Positions 51,929 through 59,818 of a DNA stretch of 64,000 nucleotides are shown one piece after another. The translations under genes were made by a program, and so were the position numbers. The notes below the pieces were generated by a model. The model was not told where the DNA came from. It searched no databases and worked only from the letters and a program-made list of their open reading frames with translations. This DNA is from Micromonospora sp. LH3U1 (GTDB lineage: Bacteria > Actinomycetota > Actinomycetes > Mycobacteriales > Micromonosporaceae): contig NZ_CP116936.1 of assembly GCF_028475105.1 (NCBI RefSeq), positions 1,860,001-1,924,000 of the forward strand. Reading direction: 5' to 3'. Within the stretch, counting starts at the first letter, position 1. Each line of letters begins with the position of its first letter.

Positions 51929-54619
51929 TCAGGCCGTCGATCCGTACAGGTTGATCTCGGCGGCGGAGGCGTACCCGGCTCCGTTCGCGGCGCGGGTGGT
52001 GCGCAGGCGTACGTGCCGGGCCGTGGTGGGCGCGAACACGGCCGACTTCAGGGTGCTGCCGGAGCCGAAGGTGCCGGCGGCGATCTGTGTCCAGGTGGTG
52101 CCGTCGGTACTGGTCTGTATCTGGTAGTCGGCGATGGTGCCGTTGGTGCCGCCGTCCTGGCGGGGGAGGTAGTCGAGTCTGTCGATGCGGAAGGTGCCGC
52201 CGAGGTCGATGCTGACCTGGTGCGGCATGGCGGCGACACCGCCGACGTAGCGGGTGTGCCAGATGGTTGCGGGATTGCCGTCGATGGCGTTGGCGGCGAC
52301 GCCGTTCTCGCCGACGGTCTCGACGCTGTCCGCCGTCGCGGTCCAGCCGCTGCGGGGCAGCAGAGTGCCGCTTCCGCCGCCGATCGCCTCGTCGGTCGGC
52401 GCGGCCTGGAAGACGGCCACCTCGAACGGCGCCAGCGTGATGGTCACCGGTGCCGCCGGACCCGACACGAAGCTGGCGCGGCGCCCGTCGCGCTCGGTGA
52501 ACTTGTACCGCTGGTGGGTCCCGGCGGGCAGTTCGAAGACCGTCTGCGGGTTGACCGTGATGGTCTGCGCGGCCGCCGACGGGTTGCGCAGCATCAGCAT
52601 GCCCTTGGACGAGCCCGCCGAGGAGTTCCAGGCGGCCGTGCCGTAGACGGCGCCCGCGGCCGGGTCACCGCCGACCCAGTGCACGTCGCTGAGCAACCCC
52701 TGGTTGGCGCGGGCCCATTTGGCGTTGGCCGCCACGGTGTCCCAGAACCAGGCCGCGCCCGGCCGGCTCGCGTCGACGAGCGTGTTGCGCACGTACAGCT
52801 CCTGCAGGCTCAGACCGAGCGCGAAGTAGGCGCGGATGTCCTGCGAGACCTCGGCCTGGACGCTGGGCTTGGTCAGGTCGTAGTCGGCGGTGAACTGCGG
52901 TGTGCGGTCGGAGAAGATGATCCCGTGGTTCATCAGGCTCGGAATCGGGAACAGCGGGTTCTGCACGGCGGCGTTGCGGAACGTCTCCGAGTCGCGGTAG
53001 TTGACGTAGCGCTGCTGCGCGCTGCCCGCACCCACCAGTGACGCGTCGTGCCCGTCGCGCCAGATGGAGTCGGTGTACCAGAGCCAGTACGGCGAGCCCC
53101 AGGTGCCGACGGTCGCGTTGACGAACACGTCCTTCTGGTGCGCCCGCAGGTCGGTGGTCAACCCGAGTAGGGCCTCGTAGTCGGCGATGTAGTTGGCGTT
53201 CGGTCCGGACTGGTAGAGCCCGCCGCCGATGCCGTCGAGCTTGAAACCGCGTACCCCCTGGTTGTCCATCATGTCGAAGGCGACCGACCGGAACCGGTCG
53301 TAGTAGCGGCTGCCGCCGAGCTTGAACTGGCCGCCGCTGTGGGTCTCCAGCCGCTGGTCGGCCGGCTTGCTCGCGTTGATGGCACTGCGGGTGGCGGCGC
53401 TGGTGCCGTACCCGCCGAACGGTGACATCCACACCGACATCGACGCGCCGTACTGCGCGGCGGCGGCCTTCTGCGGCGCGAAGCCGGTGGGGAACTGGGT
53501 CGGGTCGAACGACCACACGTTCAGATTCGTCTCGTTGACCTGTGGCGAACGCAGGTAGTCCCAGCCGTCGTCGACCCAGAAGCTGTCGATCGTTGCGCCG
53601 CGGTTCTTCAGCTGGGTGCCGAACAGGTTGACGGCCCGGGTCAGCTCCGCGCTGTTGATCACCTCGCCGGGGGGTTTGAGGTCCAGCCAGCTCTGGTAGT
53701 GCAGGAACGTCCGGCGGTCGTGAGCCCGTTCGCGTTGCAGGTAGTACTGGAACGAGCGGCGTAGCTGCCCCGCCGGCGAGACACCGGTGGAGGCCGTGTA
53801 CACCCACGAGGCGCCGGCCGTGAGGTCCCCGACGCGCGGCACCGCGATGTCGATGGTGGACCCGTTCACGGTCGCCTTCGCCATCGGGTTCTCGATGCCG
53901 ACGAACACCGTCTCGCTGCCGGCCGTGCCGTGCACCACCGGGCTGCCGTCATCGCTACCGAGCACCCGTGCGTTCGCCAGGCCGAGCTCCACCAGGCGCA
54001 GGGACGTCACGTCGAACGTGCCGGCCACCGAACGCACCGTGAAGCTGTGCTGCACGGAGTTGGCCCCGCCGCGCAGCCGTACCTGCCACTGCACGTCGAG
54101 CGTCCGCGCGCCGCTTCCGTACCGGAAGGTGGTGGTGACCGCCTTGCCGGCGAAGCGTTCCGCCAGCCGTGCCGATGCCGCGTTCGCCGGCAGGTCGCTG
54201 ACCACGGGGGCGGCGGAGACCGTCGTGTTGGCTGTCGTGATGGTGCTGCCGTCGGCCAGGGTGAGGGTGAAGAGCCCTCGGAGGCTCATCGGCACGGTGA
54301 CGTTCGCGGCCCGGTTGTCGAACCGGGTCAGCGACACCGTACTGCCGAGCACGCTCCACGTGGTCGACAGCGCCGCGTTGGCCAGGGTGAAGCTGCCGCC
54401 GGACAGCGACGCCGTCGCCGCGCCCGGTTGGACGCCGGGAAAGACCAGTCCGGAGGCGTCGGTGTAGGTCGGATCCGCCGGGACCGCCGCCCCGGCCGGG
54501 GCCGGATGGCCCCCGACCGTGGCGACGGCACCGGCGACCAGAGCCAGAACGATGGTAGGCACGACGAGCCGCCGCGGCCGTGCTGTCGACGAGGTTGGCA
54601 GGGGCATGGGGTGCTGCAT
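51929..54619 (-). CDS. Secreted GH36-like alpha-galactosidase/alpha-N-acetylgalactosaminidase with CBM32
   Basis: 896 aa. Signal peptide (VVPTIVLALVAGAVATVGGH), large N-terminal beta-sandwich, then a clan-D barrel: FLHYQSWLDLKPPGE, IDSFWVDDGWDY, candidate nucleophile Asp in VRGFKLDGIGGGLY and acid/base Asp in WYTDSIWRDGHD. The C-terminus is a CBM32 domain (about 755-895; IDGNPATIWHTRYV). The layout resembles AagA-type alpha-GalNAc-ases of mucin degraders as well as alpha-galactosidases. ATG at 54619 has GGAGG upstream. Last gene of the GH95-GH29-GH20-GH36 operon, 18 bp after GH20. Confidence 0.85.
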   Translation of the reverse strand: MQHPMPLPTSSTARPRRLVVPTIVLALVAGAVATVGGHPAPAGAAVPADPTYTDASGLVFPGVQPGAATASLSGGSFTLANAALSTTWSVLGSTVSLTRFDNRAANVTVPMSLRGLFTLTLADGSTITTANTTVSAAPVVSDLPANAASARLAERFAGKAVTTTFRYGSGARTLDVQWQVRLRGGANSVQHSFTVRSVAGTFDVTSLRLVELGLANARVLGSDDGSPVVHGTAGSETVFVGIENPMAKATVNGSTIDIAVPRVGDLTAGASWVYTASTGVSPAGQLRRSFQYYLQRERAHDRRTFLHYQSWLDLKPPGEVINSAELTRAVNLFGTQLKNRGATIDSFWVDDGWDYLRSPQVNETNLNVWSFDPTQFPTGFAPQKAAAAQYGASMSVWMSPFGGYGTSAATRSAINASKPADQRLETHSGGQFKLGGSRYYDRFRSVAFDMMDNQGVRGFKLDGIGGGLYQSGPNANYIADYEALLGLTTDLRAHQKDVFVNATVGTWGSPYWLWYTDSIWRDGHDASLVGAGSAQQRYVNYRDSETFRNAAVQNPLFPIPSLMNHGIIFSDRTPQFTADYDLTKPSVQAEVSQDIRAYFALGLSLQELYVRNTLVDASRPGAAWFWDTVAANAKWARANQGLLSDVHWVGGDPAAGAVYGTAAWNSSAGSSKGMLMLRNPSAAAQTITVNPQTVFELPAGTHQRYKFTERDGRRASFVSGPAAPVTITLAPFEVAVFQAAPTDEAIGGGSGTLLPRSGWTATADSVETVGENGVAANAIDGNPATIWHTRYVGGVAAMPHQVSIDLGGTFRIDRLDYLPRQDGGTNGTIADYQIQTSTDGTTWTQIAAGTFGSGSTLKSAVFAPTTARHVRLRTTRAANGAGYASAAEINLYGSTA

Positions 54620-54637
54620 CGTGCCTCCATCGGTGGT

Positions 54638-56908
54638 TCAGGCGGTGGGGGTGCTCCAGCGCTGGTTGGCGCCGTTGGTGCAGGGCCAGAGGATGAGGCG
54701 AGTGCCGTTGGCGGTCGCGCCGCCGTTGGCGTCGAGGCATTTGCCACCGGTGCGGTAGCTGCTGGTGGCCGTGTCGTAGGTCCAGCGCTGGTACGTGGCG
54801 GTGGAACAGGCACGGATCACGATCGCGGTGCCGTCGGTGAGGCTTCCGTTCGCCGGCTCCAGGCACTTGCCCAGGGCGGTGAGGGTGCCGTCGTTGCGGT
54901 GGGTCCACGTCTGGTTGCCGCCGCTGTTGCAGTCCCAGAGGTTGACCGCCGTGCCGTCGGTGGTGTTGCTGCCGGGGACGTCGACGCAGCGGCCACTGGC
55001 GGTGCCGGTGATGGCGCCCTTCTTCGGCCCGTAGACCTCGAACTCCCAGAGCGAGTAGCCGAAGGTGGTGGCTCGTTGGGTGCCCTGCATGCGCACGTAC
55101 CGGGCGGTGGTGTTGAGGATGTGCTCGTCGGTGCCGCCGTCACCGGCGGTGACGGTCACGGCGGTGGTCCAGGTGGTGCCGTTGGTGGAGGTCTGGATCT
55201 GGTACGCGCGGGCGTAGGCGGCCTCCCAACGCAGTGCCACGCGGGACAACTCCTGGCTGCTGCCGAGGTCGACCTGGATCCAGCTCGGGTCGGTGTAGGC
55301 CGAGGACCAGCGGGTGCTGATGTCGCCGTCCACGGCCGCCGAGGCCGGGAAGTTGGCCGTCTCGGTCGACGACGCGGTCACCGGCCGGTTGGTCGCCAGG
55401 TTGCCGGTCGCCACCGCCGGGCCGCCGGGAGCCCGGCCGATCCGGTCGATGATCGTGCTGAAGGCGGTGTACGCGGCGACCGGCTTCGGCGAACCCCAGG
55501 TCTGCTGGGCGACCACGCGCAGGATGGTCCGGATGCCCGCCGCGATCTGGTCCTCGGTCTCCGCGTCCGGGTAGTCACACCAGATGTGCAGCACCGTGCC
55601 CAGGTTGCGGGACGTGTCGCCAACGGTGGTGTTGCCCTGGAACCGGTCCGGGGTCCAGGTCTCGTAGGCCCACGTCACGTTCGGCTTGCTGATGGCGGGG
55701 ACGTAGTAGGTGGGGTCCCACGCCTGGTTGGAGATGGTGTGCCCGCGGTCCAGCAGAGCCTGCGGGGTGATGCCGTAGTTGTACCAGACCTCGACGTGGA
55801 TGTTGGATGCCGGCCGGATGGTGCCGTCGGTGCCGATGCCGTCGTTCCACATGCGGGTGGTCTTGCCGCCGGCGCGGACGATGTCGTTGGCCCAGTTGAT
55901 GAAGCCGTAGTAGGCGTCCTTCGCGATGGCGTTCGCCCCGTAGGTCGCGCGGGCGTACGTCAGCAGTTGCGGGTAGGCGGCGTAGTTGCCGACGTACTCG
56001 TCCGCGCCGATGTGCCAGTACCGGCCGGGGAACAATGGCAGGAACTCGGTGATGAGGTCGCGGGTGAGGGTGTAGGCGCCCGGCTTCGACAGGTCGAGGT
56101 AGTAGGGGTTGCGATTGCCGCTGGTGTCCGCGAGTTGCAGGTCCGGGTGGGCGGCCAGGATGGTGTTCATGTGGCCGGGCATGTCGATCTCGGGAATGAC
56201 TTCGATGTGGTACTGGGCCGCCAGGGCGATGAGGTCGCGGATCTGCTGTTTGGTGTAGTACTGCTCCGACACCACCTCCGGGTGGGTGGTGCTCTCCAGC
56301 CGGAATCCGAACGTGTCGGACAGGTGCAGGTGCAACCGGTTCATCTTCAGGTAGGCGAGCTCCTTGACGTGCCGACGGAGCCAGTCGACGGTGAAGTACT
56401 TGCGACCAACGTCGACCATCATGCCGCGTTCGGACTTGGTCGGGGCGTCGGTGGTCGTGCCGGCGGGCACCGTGCTGGACTGCTTGAGCAGTTGCAGCAC
56501 CGTCCGGGTGCCGTAGAAGGCGCCGGCGTCGGTCGAGCCCTGGATGGCGATGCTCGACCCGACCGTCATGGTGTAGCCCTCGGCGGGTTGGCTGCCGCCC
56601 AGGGTCAGCCGGATGTCACCGGTGGCGGCGGTTCCGGTGGTGACCGGGACGGTGCGGCCGGTCAGGTCCCGCAGGTCCGCGGCGAAGGTGGCGGCGTCGT
56701 CGTTGAGTTGGGCGGTGTACGCCGGATCGACCACGATGCGGGTCGCGGTGCCGAAGGTGTAACTGCCGGTGCCCGCCGTCCACTGCTTCAGCGCCGGGAT
56801 CACCTGCAGGTCACCCGGTACGGCCGAGGCCGGCGTGGCCGGCACGGTCAACAGTGCGGCGGCGAGCACCCCCACCGCTCCGGCGATGCTGATACGTCGA
56901 AGACGCAT
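54638..56908 (-). CDS. Secreted GH20 beta-N-acetylhexosaminidase with CBM32 and ricin-B domains
   Basis: 756 aa. Signal peptide (ISIAGAVGVLAAALLTVPAT), GH20b domain, barrel with GMMVDVGRKYFTVDWLRRHV, LHLHLSDTFGFRLES and catalytic D303-E304 in YWHIGADEYVGNYA. Then a CBM32 (about 505-630; VDGDISTRWSSAYTDPSW) and a ricin-B domain (about 635-755; SGRCVDVPGSNTTDG). ATG at 56908 has GGGAG upstream. Third in a four-gene glycosidase operon, 32 bp after GH29. Likely acts on beta-GlcNAc or GalNAc once fucose is removed; lacto-N-biosidase activity is another option. Confidence 0.93.
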   Translation of the reverse strand: MRLRRISIAGAVGVLAAALLTVPATPASAVPGDLQVIPALKQWTAGTGSYTFGTATRIVVDPAYTAQLNDDAATFAADLRDLTGRTVPVTTGTAATGDIRLTLGGSQPAEGYTMTVGSSIAIQGSTDAGAFYGTRTVLQLLKQSSTVPAGTTTDAPTKSERGMMVDVGRKYFTVDWLRRHVKELAYLKMNRLHLHLSDTFGFRLESTTHPEVVSEQYYTKQQIRDLIALAAQYHIEVIPEIDMPGHMNTILAAHPDLQLADTSGNRNPYYLDLSKPGAYTLTRDLITEFLPLFPGRYWHIGADEYVGNYAAYPQLLTYARATYGANAIAKDAYYGFINWANDIVRAGGKTTRMWNDGIGTDGTIRPASNIHVEVWYNYGITPQALLDRGHTISNQAWDPTYYVPAISKPNVTWAYETWTPDRFQGNTTVGDTSRNLGTVLHIWCDYPDAETEDQIAAGIRTILRVVAQQTWGSPKPVAAYTAFSTIIDRIGRAPGGPAVATGNLATNRPVTASSTETANFPASAAVDGDISTRWSSAYTDPSWIQVDLGSSQELSRVALRWEAAYARAYQIQTSTNGTTWTTAVTVTAGDGGTDEHILNTTARYVRMQGTQRATTFGYSLWEFEVYGPKKGAITGTASGRCVDVPGSNTTDGTAVNLWDCNSGGNQTWTHRNDGTLTALGKCLEPANGSLTDGTAIVIRACSTATYQRWTYDTATSSYRTGGKCLDANGGATANGTRLILWPCTNGANQRWSTPTA

Positions 56909-56940
56909 GAAACGCTCCCATCGGGGAAAGGGCCGGGAAA

Positions 56941-59727
56941 TCAGCAGGACGCCGGGTTGGCGCTGCTGTCGGTCGCGTACGCGGTGAGCGTCGCGACCTG
57001 CGGGACACCGCGCGCGGCAGTGATGCGCAGCCGCAGCCGGTCGCTGGTCACGGCGGCGGACAGCGGCACGATCCGCTTGTATCCGACCGTTCCGGCGGCA
57101 GCCACCTGCTGCCAGGCGCCGTTGACCCAGGCGTCCACGGCGAACGCTTCGATGCGTTGGCCGTTGCCGACCGACTCCTGAAGCAGGACCCGGTCGAACG
57201 TGCGTGCCCGGCAGGCGGTCAGGTCGACCGTGCCGGTGGTGGTGTCGCCGGTAGGCGACCAGTACGTGCCCAGGGCCGTGTCGGTGAGGGCGGCGTGGGT
57301 GCCGGTGGCACCGGACTTGGCGAACAGCTCCCGGGCGTATCGGCCGCGCTGGGCGGTGCCGAACCCGTCGAGGGCGGTCACGTCGGCTGCGTCGATCACA
57401 CCGGCCTGATTCGGCGGGACGTTGAGCAGCAGGTTGGCGTTGCGGCCCACCGCGTTCTCGTAGAGCCGCAGGAGGGCGTCCGGCTGCTTGACCGAGCCGT
57501 TCTGGTCTGCGCGCCAGAACCAGCCGGGCCGGATCGACACGTCCGCCTCAGCCGGATACCACGACAGGTACGTGATCGTGCCCAGGTTGCGTCCGATCAG
57601 CGCGCTGGAACCCAGGTCGCTCGACGCGGCGCCACCCAGCAGGTCGTCGTCGCGGTTCAGCGCACCCGGATCGGCGCCCTTGAACGGCAGCGTGCTCCAC
57701 TCGTCGGCGCGGAACGCCCCGGACTCCGAGCCGATCCACCGCACGTCCGGGCCGTTGATCGCGATCGTGGCGTTGGGTTGCAGGGTCCGGATCAGGCGGT
57801 ACCAGTCACCGACCTGGTACGGCTGGGGGTACGCGGTGTACGGATTGGCGCCGTCGAACCACACCTCGGCCATCGGCCCGTACTCGGTGAGCAACTCGTA
57901 GAGCTGGTTGAGGAAGTAGGCGTTGTAGTCGTCGGCGTTGTACGCGTACGTCTGCGTCGGGTTGCGGGTGTCCCCGGCGACGAGCGTCGGGATGGTCACC
58001 GACCGTTTGGCGCTGCCGTTGCCGAAGCGGTCGCCGCCGCGCCGGCCCGGGATCTCCGCGCCGTCGGCGGGGGAGAGGTAGAAGCCCACGGCGAGACCGG
58101 CGGCGCGGGCGGCGTCGACGGTGGCGCGCAGGATGTCGCTCTGGCTCGTGCGGCCCCACCAGGGGCTGGTGCGCACCGAGTGAGCGCTGTACCGCGACGG
58201 GTAGAGCAGGAACCCGTCGTGGTGCTTCACGGTCAGGATGACCTGCTTGAAGCCGTTGCGCTTGAGCACGTCGATCCACTGTGTCGGGTTGACCGTGGTG
58301 GGGTTGAACTGAGCCGGGTCCTCGTTGCCGCTGCCCCACTCGGCGCCGGTGAAGGTGTTCATGCCGTAGTGCAGGAACGCGGTCAGCTCACGCTGCTGCC
58401 AGGCCACCTGGCCCGTGGTGGGAACGACCTGGGCGGCCTTCTGCCGGATCCGGTCGAGGGTGTCGCAGGGGTCGACGGCGATGACGTTGGCCGGGGTGAC
58501 CGGGCCGCTGGTGCCGGGGTTGCCCGCGCAGCCAGCCGGCGGCGGTGTGCCACCGCAGACCGGAGCGTCGAGTTGGAAGTCGGCCGGGCTGGCGGCGCCG
58601 GTCATCGAGGCGAGTGCGATCGCGTCCAGCGTGCCGTGCCAGCCGCGGTTCCTCGTGCCGGCATCGTTGCCGAAGGTCAGCAGACCCTGCGAGGCGTTGG
58701 CCGCGGCGACCGGCGTGGTGACGGTGGTGCCGACCTGGCAGCCGTTGACGTACGCGACGAGACGGGCTGCGGAGTCGCTGACGTACTCGTAGGCCAGTGC
58801 CACGTGTGTGTCCTGCGTGTCGGACAGGTTGGGCCCGCTCTGCCTGGTGTCGTGGTACGGCGCGTCCGGCCCGTACATGCCGAACTCGGTCGTGTTCTGC
58901 GAGCCGCTGGCGTAGCGGTAGTAGCCGCCGCCCGCGAGGCTGAGCACCGTGTCGAAGGTGATGGTGGCACCGCTCTGGCGGCGCACCAGCGCCTCGGCCA
59001 GCAGGCTCTTGTTGACGTATTTAGCGCTCGTCACCGGGACCCGTGGGGAGAACCCGATGCCGGTTCCGCCGCCGGTGAGCGTGACGGCCGAGCCGCCGAT
59101 CGCCTCGCTGCCGGCCAGTCGGGTGAGCTGCCCGTCGACCAGTTCCCCGGTCGAGGGGGTGTAGCCGGTGGTGGAGGTGAACGTGCCGCTGAAGCCAACG
59201 TCGAGCAGTGGTTGGTAGTCGACGGCGGCGACGCGCCACTGCTGGTTGGCGGCGGTGGTGCAGGGCCAGAGGATGAGGGTGGTGTTGTTGGTGGTGCCGC
59301 CGCCGTTGGCGTCGAGGCAGGTGCCGGTGGCCTGGTTGCGCAGGGTTTTGGTGGTGGTGTCGTAGGTCCAGCGTTGGTTGGTGGCGGTGCCGCAGGTGGT
59401 GATGGTGGCGGGGGTGCCGTTGGTGGTGCCGGCGGGGGCGAGGCATTTTCCGCGGTTGCGGATGGTGTTGTCGGCTTGGCGGGTCCAGATCTGGTTGGTG
59501 GCGCCGGTGCAGTCCCAGAGGATCAGGGCGGTGCCGTCGGTGGTGGCGGCTCCGGGTACGTCGACACAGCGACCGCTGGCCACCCCCGTGATCGTGCCGT
59601 CCCCCGGGGCCGCGGCGGCCGGTGCCGCCGGTTGGGTGAGCTGGATCAGGCAGGTGGCGAGCAGGGCCAGGGTGGCCAGGGCGGCGCCGCTTGCGTGCGC
59701 GCGGCGGCGGCGCAGGGTGGGGGTCAT
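56941..59727 (-). CDS. Secreted GH29 alpha-L-fucosidase with ricin-B and LamG domains
   Basis: 928 aa. Signal peptide, N-terminal ricin-B (about 45-165), a LamG/concanavalin-like domain (about 170-390), the GH29 barrel (about 410-790) and a C-terminal discoidin-like module. Barrel motifs: FLHYGMNTFTGAEWG, LTVKHHDGFLLYPSRYS and nucleophile D625 in EVWFDGANPY; LLLNVPPNQAG is also typical of the alpha-1,3/4 subfamily. The ricin module is almost identical to that of GH95 next door (59236-59602 versus 59828-60194). The start at 59727 follows AGAGAGGACATCCCC. Frees L-fucose from branched glycans. Confidence 0.93.
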   Translation of the reverse strand: MTPTLRRRRAHASGAALATLALLATCLIQLTQPAAPAAAAPGDGTITGVASGRCVDVPGAATTDGTALILWDCTGATNQIWTRQADNTIRNRGKCLAPAGTTNGTPATITTCGTATNQRWTYDTTTKTLRNQATGTCLDANGGGTTNNTTLILWPCTTAANQQWRVAAVDYQPLLDVGFSGTFTSTTGYTPSTGELVDGQLTRLAGSEAIGGSAVTLTGGGTGIGFSPRVPVTSAKYVNKSLLAEALVRRQSGATITFDTVLSLAGGGYYRYASGSQNTTEFGMYGPDAPYHDTRQSGPNLSDTQDTHVALAYEYVSDSAARLVAYVNGCQVGTTVTTPVAAANASQGLLTFGNDAGTRNRGWHGTLDAIALASMTGAASPADFQLDAPVCGGTPPPAGCAGNPGTSGPVTPANVIAVDPCDTLDRIRQKAAQVVPTTGQVAWQQRELTAFLHYGMNTFTGAEWGSGNEDPAQFNPTTVNPTQWIDVLKRNGFKQVILTVKHHDGFLLYPSRYSAHSVRTSPWWGRTSQSDILRATVDAARAAGLAVGFYLSPADGAEIPGRRGGDRFGNGSAKRSVTIPTLVAGDTRNPTQTYAYNADDYNAYFLNQLYELLTEYGPMAEVWFDGANPYTAYPQPYQVGDWYRLIRTLQPNATIAINGPDVRWIGSESGAFRADEWSTLPFKGADPGALNRDDDLLGGAASSDLGSSALIGRNLGTITYLSWYPAEADVSIRPGWFWRADQNGSVKQPDALLRLYENAVGRNANLLLNVPPNQAGVIDAADVTALDGFGTAQRGRYARELFAKSGATGTHAALTDTALGTYWSPTGDTTTGTVDLTACRARTFDRVLLQESVGNGQRIEAFAVDAWVNGAWQQVAAAGTVGYKRIVPLSAAVTSDRLRLRITAARGVPQVATLTAYATDSSANPASC
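59236..59602. repeat. 367-bp direct repeat, copy 1 (ricin-B module of GH29)
   Basis: Matches 59828-60194 with about five base differences by eye (for example G/A in the CCTGGTTGCGC segment and four in the last 35 bp). It encodes the N-terminal ricin-B lectin of GH29. Confidence 0.93.
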
Positions 59728-59818
59728 GGGGATGTCCTCTCTGGGAACGGGTCAGGGAGGGGCGGTGCGGGGGTGGGGGTGACCTGCGGGCACGGCCAGC
59801 CGGCGGCGGGGGCCGGTG

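Noticed and set aside
53930..57181. Very long plus-strand open frame (1083 codons) across the GH36-like and GH20 genes
   Set aside because: It is the antisense shadow of two genes with clear domains and ribosome sites; its translation is low-complexity Gly/Val/Arg as expected from GC-rich codon bias.
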